Origin: Bacteroides sp.
Lineage (GTDB): Bacteria; Bacteroidota; Bacteroidia; Bacteroidales; Bacteroidaceae
DNA: 34,250 nucleotides
Assembly: GCF_029057325.1 (NCBI RefSeq)
Contig: NZ_JAICZW010000081.1
Coordinates: 1-34,250 of the forward strand
Reading direction: 5' to 3'
In this document: in pieces, positions 1-8,639 of the stretch
How positions within the stretch are numbered: the stretch's first letter is position 1
Layout: every line of letters begins with the position of its first letter
Notes under the pieces: model-generated
Seen by the model: only the letters and a program-made list of their open reading frames with translations
Told to the model about the DNA's origin: nothing
Database searches by the model: none
Position numbers and translations under genes: made by a program

Positions 1-1866
1 GTGCTGGGCGATGCCGCTCAAGATGGTGCGGTTCGCCAGTCCGTCGGCAATCGTGAACTTAAGCAGTTTCTTCATCTTGGGCACGGCGTCGCATTCCAGC
101 ACCGTACCTACACGGATATCCAGCTTCTCGAATTCTTCGAAGGCGATGGTGGGTTTGATGGGGTTTGCCTTGTAGTTTGCCGCTTCGTTTGCCTTCTTGG
201 TGGCGAGCAGCTTGTCAACTTGCGCCTGGATGACATCGTCTTCCAGTTTCTCAAACAGCAGTTCGGGGGTGCCCAGCTGGTGGCCTACGGGCAAGAGGTC
301 GGTGCTTCCCAAAGTAGCCCAGTCGAAACTTTCCATGTTCAGCATCTTGCGGAGTTTCTCGCTGCTGAAGGGCAGGAACGGTTCGAAGGCGATGGCAAGG
401 TTTGCTACCAGTTGCAGGGAGATGTTGAGGATGGTGGCTACGCGCCCCATGTCTGTCTTGGCGAGCTTCCACGGTTCGGTGTCGGCAAGGTACTTGTTGC
501 CGATGCGTGCCAGGTTCATCGCCTCTTTCTGTGCGTCACGGAACTTGAACACGTCGAGCAATTTCTCCACTTCTGCCTTGACATCAGAGAACTCTTTCAG
601 GGTTTCGCGGTCGTAGTCGTTCAGTTCGCCAGCGGCGGGAACCACACCGTCGAAGTATTTCTTGGTAAGTTGCAGGGCACGGTTCACGAAGTTGCCATAT
701 ACGGCTACCAATTCGTTGTTGTTGCGTGCCTGGAAGTCCTTCCAAGTGAAGTCGTTGTCTTTGGTCTCCGGGGCGTTGGCGGTCAGCACGTAGCGCAGCA
801 CGTCCTGCTTGCCGGGGAAGTCCTGCAAGTATTCGTGCAGCCATACCGCCCAGTTGCGTGAGGTGGAAATTTTGTCGCCTTCGAGGTTCAGGAACTCGTT
901 GCTCGGCACGTTGTCCGGCAGGATGTAGCTGCCTTCCGCCTTCAGCATGGCGGGGAAGACGATGCAGTGGAACACGATGTTGTCCTTGCCGATGAAGTGG
1001 ATGAGGCGTGTCTCGGGATCTTTCCACCACTTCTCCCACGAGTCGGGCAGCAGTTCCTTGGTATTGCTGATGTAGCCGATGGGGGCGTCGAACCACACGT
1101 AGAGCACTTTGCCGTCGGCGCCCTCTACGGGCACAGGGATACCCCAGTCCAAGTCGCGGCTCACGGCACGCGGTTGCAATCCCATGTCGAGCCAGCTCTT
1201 GCATTGCCCATAGACGTTGGGGCGCCACTCCTTGTGGTCTTCCAAAATCCATTGGCGCAGCCATGCTTCATGCTTGTCCAGCGGGAGATACCAGTGTTTG
1301 GTCTCGCGCATCACGGGTTGGCTGCCGCTGATGGCGCTCTTCGGATTAATCAGGTCCGTAGGGCTAAGGCTGGTGCCGCACTTCTCGCACTGGTCGCCGT
1401 ATGCGCCTTCGGCGTGGCAGTGGGGGCATTCGCCGGTGATATAGCGGTCGGCAAGAAAGGTCTTCGCCTCTTCGTCGTAGTATTGCATGCTGGTCTTCTC
1501 GATGAACTCGCCCTTGTCATAGAGTTTGCGGAAGAAGTCCGAAGCCGTCTGGTGATGTGTCTCCGAAGAGGTGCGGCTATACACGTCGAACGAGATGCCG
1601 AACTCCTTGAACGATTCCTTGATGAGCGTGTGGTAGCGGTCCACCACGTCCTGCGGCGTGATGCCTTCCTTCTTTGCACGGATGGTGATGGGCACTCCGT
1701 GTTCGTCGGAACCTCCGATGAAGATGACGTCTTCCTTTTTCAGTCTCAGGTAGCGGACATAGATGTCGGCAGGCACATAGACGCCCGCCAAGTGTCCGAT
1801 ATGAACGGGTCCGTTGGCATACGGCAGCGCCGATGTCACGGTGGTACGTTTGAATTTCGTTTCCAT
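1..1866 (-). CDS. metG: Methionine--tRNA ligase, C-terminus beyond the window
   Basis: This gene charges tRNA-Met with methionine in the cytoplasm. Reading the minus strand from ATG at 1866, the class I HIGH motif is HIGH at residues 22-25. A zinc-knuckle insert with two C-x2-C pairs (CPHC and CEKC) lies near residues 145-165, and the KMSKS-equivalent loop is KISTS near residue 330. An anticodon-binding helical domain follows, and the last visible residues (about 575-622, [20 protein letters not shown]) open the C-terminal EMAPII/Trbp111-like tRNA-binding domain. About 622 residues are visible, and the stop lies off the left edge. A TATCTTTG -7 box upstream suggests transcription independent of the export cluster behind it. 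The family call is secure. Confidence 0.97.
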   Translation of the reverse strand, partial: METKFKRTTVTSALPYANGPVHIGHLAGVYVPADIYVRYLRLKKEDVIFIGGSDEHGVPITIRAKKEGITPQDVVDRYHTLIKESFKEFGISFDVYSRTSSETHHQTASDFFRKLYDKGEFIEKTSMQYYDEEAKTFLADRYITGECPHCHAEGAYGDQCEKCGTSLSPTDLINPKSAISGSQPVMRETKHWYLPLDKHEAWLRQWILEDHKEWRPNVYGQCKSWLDMGLQPRAVSRDLDWGIPVPVEGADGKVLYVWFDAPIGYISNTKELLPDSWEKWWKDPETRLIHFIGKDNIVFHCIVFPAMLKAEGSYILPDNVPSNEFLNLEGDKISTSRNWAVWLHEYLQDFPGKQDVLRYVLTANAPETKDNDFTWKDFQARNNNELVAVYGNFVNRALQLTKKYFDGVVPAAGELNDYDRETLKEFSDVKAEVEKLLDVFKFRDAQKEAMNLARIGNKYLADTEPWKLAKTDMGRVATILNISLQLVANLAIAFEPFLPFSSEKLRKMLNMESFDWATLGSTDLLPVGHQLGTPELLFEKLEDDVIQAQVDKLLATKKANEAANYKANPIKPTIAFEEFEKLDIRVGTVLECDAVPKMKKLLKFTIADGLANRTILSGIAQH

Positions 1867-1907
1867 TGTAGTATGTATCTCTTTTGTTATGAACACGTTT
1901 GGACGTG

Positions 1908-1915
1908 CAAAGATA
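1908..1915 (-). promoter_or_regulatory. Putative metG -7 promoter box
   Basis: On the minus strand this is TATCTTTG, an exact match to the Bacteroidetes TAnnTTTG -7 element, about 42 nt before the metG ATG. No good TTTG -33 box is seen at the usual spacing, so the assignment rests on the -7 box and its position. Confidence 0.5.
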
Positions 1916-2002
1916 GCGGTTTTCTGTGAAATACGAATATACTTCCGGCTTCTTTCCGTATTTCCCTTTTTTCCGGACTATCTTTCAGCGAAGTCGTCAG
2001 TA

Positions 2003-3298
2003 TCACCAATACTTCTCCCATAAATAGCGCAACGGACTGAGCAGCCTTCCGGTCACGCTTCTTTCGTCCGTCATCACTTCCGCGGTTCCTGTCAGTTCTC
2101 CATTGAAGTTCAAAGCCTTGCCGTAGGAGGTGCGCAGGTCTTGTGGCAGGTTCACGGTGACGGTATAGGCGCTTTCTTCGTCGGCAAGCAGGGAGACTGA
2201 AAGCACTTTCCCCGTCAGGAAGCCGAATTCCATGTACGGATATCCTGCCACGCTGATGTTTACCCTCTGCCCCGGTGCCACCTTTCCCGAGCCGTTGGCA
2301 GGCAGTTTCATTTTTCCGATGATGCGGCCCGGCTCCCGTGCCACCACGGAGAACACCTTGTCGCCGCTGCCCACGTTCTGATGCTGTTGCCAGATGTGGT
2401 TGTAGGAGAGTATGCCGTTGGCAGGGCTGACAAAGAGGCAAGCCATTTCCCACTCCTCGATGCTCATCCGCAGTTCGTTGCAGGCGGTTTGCAGGGCGAT
2501 GCCCAATCTGTTCGCCTCGCGTTTCTCTTCCATCTGCGTTTCGATGATGCGCTGTTGCAGTTGTGCCTCCTGTATCCGTGCCGTGGAGAGGGAGGTCATC
2601 AGTTGTTCCCGCCCTTGTTGTTTGTTTAGGAAAGCCTGTTTGGCCTCCTCGTACTCCGATTGTGCGGTCAGCCCTTTGTCAAAGAGCAGCTTCTCGCGGT
2701 TGTGCACGGTGGCGGCTATCCCCAGTTGCTCCTTGTCCAGTTCCGTCTGTCGGTTCAGGTGGGCGATGTAGCGGCGGTACTCCTGTAGCTCCTTTCGGGT
2801 GGCTTCCAGTTGTTGCCTGTGCAGGTTCAGGGAGAAGAAGTTGCGGTAGTCTGTCAGGCTTTTCTGGAACGAGGCGTAGGCGTTCTGTATGCTTCCCAAG
2901 GCAAGCCCTTCGGGAAAGTATTTCGTGCAGGCGTTACTGTCCGCCGGGCTGAAAGCCTCCAGTTTCCGTTTCAGGCGTAGCACGTCCGCCGTCACGGCGG
3001 GATTGTCGAGCACGGCGATGACGCTTCCCGTCCATACGGAGTCGCGGTCGTGATGGAACACTTCTTTTATCTTCCCGCTGTTCCGTGCCACTATCCATAC
3101 GGGCGGATGCTCCGTAGTTACCGTGACCGGTGCGCTTATCACGTCCGGGTATTTGAAGAAGCAGCCTCCCACGAAGAAGAGTGCCAGCACAATGAAGAAC
3201 ACCGTGATGCCCCACCGTACCAGTGCGTGTGGCGGGCGTGTCAGGATGTCCTGCACCTCCTCGCACCTCAGCTCGATTTCTTTTCTTTCCTCCGACAT
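2003..3298 (-). CDS. HlyD-family periplasmic adaptor of a peptide exporter
   Basis: This is the membrane fusion (adaptor) subunit that would link the C39 ABC transporter to an outer-membrane channel. The 431-residue protein has a short cytoplasmic N-terminus and one membrane span at about residues 29-48. A biotinyl-lipoyl-like half-motif follows (APVTVTTEHPPVWIVARNSG, then GKIKEVF). A long charged helical hairpin runs from about residue 130 to 270, and a second beta half starts near 290 (ANGILSYNH). This domain order is the standard HlyD/EmrA plan. It follows the transporter by 55 bp in the same direction and is GC-rich like it. No TolC-like outer-membrane partner is encoded in the window, so that part is probably supplied from elsewhere. 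The family is clear; the substrate is inferred from the neighbours. Confidence 0.9.
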   Translation of the reverse strand: MSEERKEIELRCEEVQDILTRPPHALVRWGITVFFIVLALFFVGGCFFKYPDVISAPVTVTTEHPPVWIVARNSGKIKEVFHHDRDSVWTGSVIAVLDNPAVTADVLRLKRKLEAFSPADSNACTKYFPEGLALGSIQNAYASFQKSLTDYRNFFSLNLHRQQLEATRKELQEYRRYIAHLNRQTELDKEQLGIAATVHNREKLLFDKGLTAQSEYEEAKQAFLNKQQGREQLMTSLSTARIQEAQLQQRIIETQMEEKREANRLGIALQTACNELRMSIEEWEMACLFVSPANGILSYNHIWQQHQNVGSGDKVFSVVAREPGRIIGKMKLPANGSGKVAPGQRVNISVAGYPYMEFGFLTGKVLSVSLLADEESAYTVTVNLPQDLRTSYGKALNFNGELTGTAEVMTDERSVTGRLLSPLRYLWEKYW

Positions 3299-3353
3299 AG
3301 TTTTAAGAAGTCATGGAGAGATTTTTTAATTTTTAATTCTCAATTTTTAATTC

Positions 3354-5546
3354 TCAAAGTTCCAACTGGTTCTTCACCAACCTGTAGTATTTCCCCTCCC
3401 GTGCCGTCAGTTCCTCGTGCGTGCCCGTTTCGGCTATCCGTCCTTGCTCTATCACCACGATGCGGTCCGCCTTGCGCACGGTGCTCAGGCGGTGTGCCAC
3501 CACTACCGAAGTCCGGCCCTCGAAGAAGCGTTGCAGGTTCTCCATGATGATGCGCTCGTTGTTGGCATCCAGGGCGTTGGTAGCCTCGTCGAAGAAGATG
3601 AACTCCGGGTTCTTATAGACGGCACGGGCTATGAGTATGCGTTGCTTCTGCCCCTGGCTCAGTCCGTGTCCCTCTTGCCCTATCCGGGTGTTGTAGCCCA
3701 GTGGCAGTTCCTCGATGAAGCGGTGTATGTTCGCCACCTCTGCCGCATGGCGCAGCCGCTCCTTGTCGATGTGCTCCACGCCGGGGGCGATGTTTCCGGC
3801 GATGCTGTCCGAGAAGATGAATCCGTCCTGCATCACCACGCCGCACCGCTTTCTCCATTCGCGGATGCTGTAGTTCTCCAGCGGCGTGTCGCCCAGCAGG
3901 ATTCCTCCTCCCGCAGGCGGGTAGAAGCCTAACAGCAGCTTCACCAATGTGGTCTTTCCACTTCCGCTCATGCCCACGATGGCCGTCTGCTTGCCCGAGG
4001 CTATTTCCAGACTGATGTTGTCCAGTGTGGGCGTTTCGCTCAGCGGGTCGTATTTGAAGCTCAGGTTCTCTATCCGCAGGCTCTTCCCGGCGGGTATCTC
4101 CCGCAGCAGTTCCCGGGTGGGGTTTTCTTCATCGGGCTTGTCGCGCACTTCGCCCAAGCGGTTCATGCTGAGGCGGGCATCCTGCATGTCGCGGGCAAAG
4201 GCGATAAGCTCGTTCACCGGGCTGTTCAGTTGCCCGATGATGTACTGCACCGACAGCATCATGCCCAGCGTCATCTCTCCCCGCACCACCAGCGAGGCCA
4301 CCAGTCCCGTAATCACGATGTTCTTGGTCTGGTTTATCAGCACGGCGCCCGAGTCCTGGTATTGCCTCAGGGCGAGGCTCCTGATGTTCACCTTGAAGAG
4401 CCGTGCCTGTATGCGTTCCCACTCCCAGCGCTTCTGCCGTTCGCAGGCGCTGAGTTTTATCTCCTGCATGCCGTTCACCAGTTGCACCACGGTGCTCTGG
4501 TTGGCACTCTGCTGGGCAAAGCGTTTGTGGTCCAGTTCCGCCCGTTTCTTCATGAAGAGCCACACGTAGGCCACGTAGAGCGCGCTTCCTCCCATGAAGA
4601 TAAGGAATATCAGGGGACTATAGAGCAGCAGCACGATGCCGAACACCGCGATGTTGAACAGCGAGAACACCACGCTGAGGCTACTCCCGGTCAGGAAGCC
4701 CTGTATGCGTGTGTGGTCGTTGATGCGTTGCAGGATGTCGCCCGTCATCTTGGTGTCGAAGTAGCCCATGGGTAGCTTCATCAGCTTGATGAGGAAATCG
4801 GAGATGAGGGCGATGTTGATGCGCGTGCCCAGGTGCAGCAATATCCAGCCGCGGATAAACTCCACGGCGCTGCTGCTGACGGTCAGCATCAGTTGGGCGA
4901 TGAGCACCAGGTAGATGAAGCCGGGGTTCTGGTTGTTGATGCCGAAGTCCACGATGCTTTGCGTGAGGAAGGGCAACATCAGTTGAATCATGCTGCCCAG
5001 CAGTAACCCCAACAACAATTGTCCCACCAACTGCTTGTAGGGGCGCAGGTAGGAGTAGAGGAAGCTGAATCCTTTGCTTCCGGCGTGGTCGGTCTCCCCT
5101 TCGTCTTCCCGGGCGTAGAAGTCCGGGGTGGTCTCTATCAGCAGTGCCACGCCGGTCTCCTCTCCCTCCTTCTTGCTGCTGAGCCAGCAGCGGCAGAACT
5201 CTTCCCGGGTGTATTTCAGTTTCCCGGCCCCGGGGTCGGCCACCCACACATGCCTGCTGTCCAGTTTGTACACCACCACGAAGTGCTGTTGGTTCCAGTG
5301 GACAATGCAGGGCAGGGGGGCTTCCTGCAACGTTTCGTAGGTCACCTGCACGCAGATGCTTCGGAAGCCGAGTTTCTCCGCCGCTTCGCTGATGCCGAGC
5401 ATAGAGACTCCCTCACGAGTGATGAACGATTTCTCCCGCAGCCATTCCAAAGAATAGCGCTTGCCATAGAAGGCGGCAACCATGCGGAGGCAGGTGGGAC
5501 CGCAGTCCATGCTGTCGTGTTGGAGGTAGTGGGGGAAGGGCTTCAT
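3354..5546 (-). CDS. C39-peptidase-containing ABC transporter (PCAT)
   Basis: This transporter would cut the leader of a double-glycine peptide and export the core. Residues 1-135 form a C39 peptidase domain with the oxyanion Gln9, catalytic Cys15 (MDCGPTC), His88 (QQHFVVVY) and Asp104 (VADPG) all present. An ABC transmembrane domain spans about 165-455. The nucleotide-binding domain at 490-730 has Walker A GMSGSGKTT (525-533), signature LSQGQ (629-633), Walker B IFFDE (650-654) and the H-loop His685. At 730 residues it is full length for the family. Its ATG overlaps the stop of the upstream TlpA-like gene (ATGA), suggesting translational coupling. The gene is GC-rich (a hand count of 4261-4320 gives 38/60), unlike the AT-rich genes upstream. 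The first 57 codons recur as a decayed copy at 6849-7019. Confidence 0.96.
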   Translation of the reverse strand: MKPFPHYLQHDSMDCGPTCLRMVAAFYGKRYSLEWLREKSFITREGVSMLGISEAAEKLGFRSICVQVTYETLQEAPLPCIVHWNQQHFVVVYKLDSRHVWVADPGAGKLKYTREEFCRCWLSSKKEGEETGVALLIETTPDFYAREDEGETDHAGSKGFSFLYSYLRPYKQLVGQLLLGLLLGSMIQLMLPFLTQSIVDFGINNQNPGFIYLVLIAQLMLTVSSSAVEFIRGWILLHLGTRINIALISDFLIKLMKLPMGYFDTKMTGDILQRINDHTRIQGFLTGSSLSVVFSLFNIAVFGIVLLLYSPLIFLIFMGGSALYVAYVWLFMKKRAELDHKRFAQQSANQSTVVQLVNGMQEIKLSACERQKRWEWERIQARLFKVNIRSLALRQYQDSGAVLINQTKNIVITGLVASLVVRGEMTLGMMLSVQYIIGQLNSPVNELIAFARDMQDARLSMNRLGEVRDKPDEENPTRELLREIPAGKSLRIENLSFKYDPLSETPTLDNISLEIASGKQTAIVGMSGSGKTTLVKLLLGFYPPAGGGILLGDTPLENYSIREWRKRCGVVMQDGFIFSDSIAGNIAPGVEHIDKERLRHAAEVANIHRFIEELPLGYNTRIGQEGHGLSQGQKQRILIARAVYKNPEFIFFDEATNALDANNERIIMENLQRFFEGRTSVVVAHRLSTVRKADRIVVIEQGRIAETGTHEELTAREGKYYRLVKNQLEL

Positions 5547-5549
5547 TGG
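5375..5549. repeat. Direct repeat copy A (5' end of the C39 transporter gene)
   Basis: This 175-bp stretch covers the transporter start codon and its first 57 codons. It matches 6849-7022 with six substitutions and one single-base indel by hand alignment. The two copies are in the same orientation and flank the TlpA-like gene at 5543-6784. Confidence 0.93.
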
Positions 5550-6784
5550 TTGATCAGGCTATCTATCTTTTGTAGAAGCTCTTTGCCATGTATGTCTGTG
5601 GCAATTACTTGATGTTTTTCGTTTAATATAATATTATAGGGAATGGTACCGATGTTCATTGCTTCTATCGTTTCATTCATATTTTCCTTGTCATCCACCG
5701 CTGTCAAATTGAGGAAATCGTGCAACCGGTTCTTTTCTATGCTCTTTTTCCAATTAGCATGCTTCTTATCAATGGAGATCAAGCATATCTTTATCTTGTC
5801 TCCATATAACTTCTGAAGTTGGCGGATATATGGGATTTCTTCCAAGCATGGAATACACCAACTTGCCCAAAAGTCTATCAGGATAATTTTTCCTTTTAAT
5901 TCAGATATGGATACTTTGTTGTTTTGGTCGGACAGCAAAGTTATATCATTCACGTTTACAGCCTTTTTGGAGGAAGACTGCTTCATTCGGCTGAATTTCG
6001 CATATTCCACCAAACGCCTATTCGTAATGTCTTTGATAAGTTTGTCCGCTATTTTGCTTTCTTCGCTTTCAGGCGGATAGTTCTGGCTGACGGGATGGAT
6101 AAGCCTTTCTATCTGTTGGTTGCCCGGAAATCTCATTAGGGCGATATTGCACAAGGTCGTTAAGGAGTCCTTGCTTACTTTTTCTTTGAAGTGTTTTAGA
6201 GAAGCTATGGTGTTGAATGATGAACGCGATTGTTGTATAATTCCCATTTCGATGGAATCTATTTGGGCATCTATGCGGGCTATTCGGGCGATTATATCTT
6301 TGCTTTCTTCATCTGTAAGTTGGGGTGAAGCCAATTCTGCGTGTAAATTTCTTTTTTCTTGATGAAGCTTGCTTGTTGCCCTTATTTTTTGTGCACGTTC
6401 ATTGTTCGCATCAGCTCCTTCAATGTTTACTAGTGGCGAAATGCCATCCGCTTCGGAAATAGATGCTTTTATACTGCTATTTGGGGTCAGGACAACGAAC
6501 CAGTCTATGGGACCTTTTTGAGAGAACAGAATGCAGAACCAGCGCTCTTCCTGTGCGTATGTGTAAAGAGTTATCTCTTTTTGACCTTTCTCTACCGTCA
6601 CCGAATCGTCTATGATTCGGTCGTTGTTGTCATAGTGGTGTAAATATACCTTTTGTTCGCAATCATTGATTGAGGAGTCCAACTCAATTCTGATTTGTAC
6701 ATTTTTTCCCTGAGGCATCTGTGCCGATAGATTGCAGCTTGTGGCTACGAGGATAAGTAAGCTGTAAATGATTCTTGTTCCCAT
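5543..6784 (-). CDS. TlpA-like thioredoxin-fold protein, periplasmic
   Basis: This is a probable periplasmic thiol-disulfide oxidoreductase of the TlpA/ResA type. The 413-residue protein starts with a signal sequence (MGTRIIYSLLILVATSC). Cleavage could be at Cys17 as a lipoprotein or after Ala21 by signal peptidase I; the lipobox is not ideal. A beta-rich N-terminal region that resembles DUF4369 is followed by a charged helical stretch (about 120-270). The thioredoxin domain at 280-413 has an intact active site WCIPC (Cys310, Cys313) and a cis-Pro loop (TIPYN, Pro382). TlpA-type proteins usually act as reductants, so here it may reduce mispaired cysteines of the exported peptide (inference). 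The gene is AT-rich and its stop overlaps the transporter start. It lies between two direct repeats and could be lost by recombination between them. Confidence 0.87.
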   Translation of the reverse strand: MGTRIIYSLLILVATSCNLSAQMPQGKNVQIRIELDSSINDCEQKVYLHHYDNNDRIIDDSVTVEKGQKEITLYTYAQEERWFCILFSQKGPIDWFVVLTPNSSIKASISEADGISPLVNIEGADANNERAQKIRATSKLHQEKRNLHAELASPQLTDEESKDIIARIARIDAQIDSIEMGIIQQSRSSFNTIASLKHFKEKVSKDSLTTLCNIALMRFPGNQQIERLIHPVSQNYPPESEESKIADKLIKDITNRRLVEYAKFSRMKQSSSKKAVNVNDITLLSDQNNKVSISELKGKIILIDFWASWCIPCLEEIPYIRQLQKLYGDKIKICLISIDKKHANWKKSIEKNRLHDFLNLTAVDDKENMNETIEAMNIGTIPYNIILNEKHQVIATDIHGKELLQKIDSLINQ

Positions 6785-6848
6785 GCGATTTATGTTTTTA
6801 TATATTTAGTCTGTTAGAAACTGCCGACTTTTTTTCTGCATTAGTCCA

Positions 6849-7019
6849 TCTCCGCCGCTTCGCTGATGCCGAGCATAGAGACTCCCTCGCGAGTGATGAA
6901 CGATTTCTCCCGCAGCCATTCCAAAGAATAGCGCTTGCCATAGAAGGCGGTAACCATGCGCAGGCAGGTGGGCCGCAGTCCATGGTGCCGTGCTGGAGGT
7001 AGTGGGGGAAGGGCTTCAT
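6849..7019 (-). pseudogene. Fossil 5' fragment of a C39 transporter gene
   Basis: This is a broken copy of the first 57 codons of the transporter at 3354-5546. It begins MKPFPHYLQHGTMDCGP and keeps the catalytic-site motif. A one-base deletion just after DCGP then shifts the frame, so the residues that follow are unrelated to C39 and the frame runs on to a stop at 6798. Identity to the intact copy ends abruptly at 6849. The fragment starts 10 bp after the stop of the VKOR fusion gene, which is the spacing expected of a genuine next gene in an operon. It probably marks where an ancestral transporter gene once began. A functional short peptide is unlikely. Confidence 0.88.
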
Positions 7020-7022
7020 TGG
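6849..7022. repeat. Direct repeat copy B (decayed transporter 5' end)
   Basis: This 174-bp copy matches 5375-5549. Differences by hand alignment are A to G, C to T, G to C, one deleted A, then C to G, T to C and T to C, which is about 96% identity. It is a GC-rich island in AT-rich surroundings. Confidence 0.93.
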
Positions 7023-7029
7023 GCTTTAA

Positions 7030-8631
7030 TTATACATATAAATAGTCTATATCTTTAATATTATAATAGCTTGGTAATTTATTCCCGTTTATAAATAAAA
7101 GTGGGGTACTATAAAGTTTATGACTTCGGCACCATTCTTCTTGTACATTGATATAAGAATCATACTTGGAAGCCTCTTGCTGAAACTTTGCGGCATATAT
7201 GATTTTGTTTTTGCTGACAGGATAATAGGCAACATATTTTTGTAATTTAACGAGAAATTGCTTTGAATCCATTAAGTAATCGGAGATTAAATGTCTGGCT
7301 ATCGTTATTGATTCTGGATGGCCCTTTCGATCCAATAGGAAAATCAAATTCAACTTTAGGTCATCTTTTCTTTGAAGGATGGGGATCAGTGTTTGTAGTT
7401 CTTTTATGCAAGAAGCGCAAATAGGACTAAAAATCAATGTAAGCTTTGTTCTCGCATTTGCATTCCCTATGGATATTTTGTCCACTTTGTCTATATCCTC
7501 AAGGTGAAGTTCTTGTTGGAAAAGATATTGTGTAATGTTCTCGTCATATATCAACTCGTTAAATTTATCTTTTAAGACAAGATACTCCTTTTGGGTGACA
7601 ATTAGTGGTTTAACAACTACATAAATTGATACTATGACTAAGAATGTTATCATAATACTCATTATGGGCCTGGCATTTAATAACATACGGGTATCTCTGA
7701 GGGTTATGGTACAGATACTTAATACAAACAAAAATACAAAAACAGCTTGTACGGAAAGGCAAAGGGTACACCATTTTCGTGCAACAAATCTTTGATAGAA
7801 AAGAGAATAGCATACGTATCCAATGCTGAACAAAGAAAGGATGTTGATAAAGGATTGTGCCGTATTAAACGGTAAAATTAGCAATATAGCTAAAAGAAAA
7901 GTGAAATATACGAATCCAATGTCACTCCAAGAAACAATCTCCATAAAATAGGCATCTTTGAAATCCAATATGGAAGAACAATCCACCTTGCTTTTATTTC
8001 CTTTTGACGAACATAGTTTCTTAATGTATATGTTGTATTTATCTGTTTGCTCGATGAACAAAAGAATGGATGCACCCAATCCACCTAATACCCCAAAGAA
8101 GTACAGATAAAAAAGGAATTCTCCAGTTCTTTTTAAAATTAGCAAATAAATACACAATGCTACTAAGCATGATATAGACAAGGGATATTTGGCTATATCT
8201 ACAAAGGTGTCGAACTTGCTCTTTAACGGAATATTGATTTTTCCCGGTAAATCATCGATGACGAGGATATTTCCATCCCACATTTCTTCAAAATCTTCTT
8301 TTTTTATACTTTCCGTCTTTCCTTTTTCATCAATTATTTCTACAGAATCGGCTGTAATTTTTGTAATAAATAGGAATAAGTCCACATTTGTCATGATATG
8401 AGCAATGACTGGACAAGGTATATTTGATAGCTCTTCATAACTGGTATGTATGGCAAAACTATCTTTGCCCATCCTTTGCAATATGTACTGAAAAGACAGA
8501 AAACTGGGAAAATCCGGGTGTTCTTTCAATATCTGATACAATGCGGCTGAGTATTCGACATCGTAATGATTTGTAATGATTTTCAAAATACTCCTTGCAT
8601 TGTCTTTTATTATTTTTTGATGCGCATTCAT
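7030..8631 (-). CDS. C39-like / VKOR / thioredoxin three-domain fusion
   Basis: This is a membrane disulfide-forming enzyme candidate of 533 residues. Residues 1-128 resemble a C39 peptidase fold: TSYEELSNIPCPVIAHI aligns with the transporter's VTYETLQEAPLPCIVHW. The catalytic Cys is absent and the His position is Asp83 (NVDLFLF), so it cannot be an active protease and may bind leader peptides instead. Residues 145-345 contain about six membrane spans with the VKOR cysteines Cys207, Cys218 and the CTLC centre (Cys288, Cys291). Residues 385-533 form a DsbA/thioredoxin-like domain with CASC (Cys405, Cys408) and a cis-Pro at 510 (STPLLF). VKOR passes electrons from protein thiols to quinone. The gene is AT-rich (22/60 GC at 8161-8220) and lies 8 bp after the preceding TlpA-like gene. 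Domain assignment is firm for VKOR and thioredoxin, less so for the C39-like part. Confidence 0.88.
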   Translation of the reverse strand: MNAHQKIIKDNARSILKIITNHYDVEYSAALYQILKEHPDFPSFLSFQYILQRMGKDSFAIHTSYEELSNIPCPVIAHIMTNVDLFLFITKITADSVEIIDEKGKTESIKKEDFEEMWDGNILVIDDLPGKINIPLKSKFDTFVDIAKYPLSISCLVALCIYLLILKRTGEFLFYLYFFGVLGGLGASILLFIEQTDKYNIYIKKLCSSKGNKSKVDCSSILDFKDAYFMEIVSWSDIGFVYFTFLLAILLILPFNTAQSFINILSLFSIGYVCYSLFYQRFVARKWCTLCLSVQAVFVFLFVLSICTITLRDTRMLLNARPIMSIMITFLVIVSIYVVVKPLIVTQKEYLVLKDKFNELIYDENITQYLFQQELHLEDIDKVDKISIGNANARTKLTLIFSPICASCIKELQTLIPILQRKDDLKLNLIFLLDRKGHPESITIARHLISDYLMDSKQFLVKLQKYVAYYPVSKNKIIYAAKFQQEASKYDSYINVQEEWCRSHKLYSTPLLFINGNKLPSYYNIKDIDYLYV

Positions 8632-8639
8632 GCTATTTG

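Noticed and set aside
1..1929. Long plus-strand open frames at the left edge
   Set aside because: They are antisense to metG, which shows HIGH, KISTS and the zinc knuckle on the minus strand.
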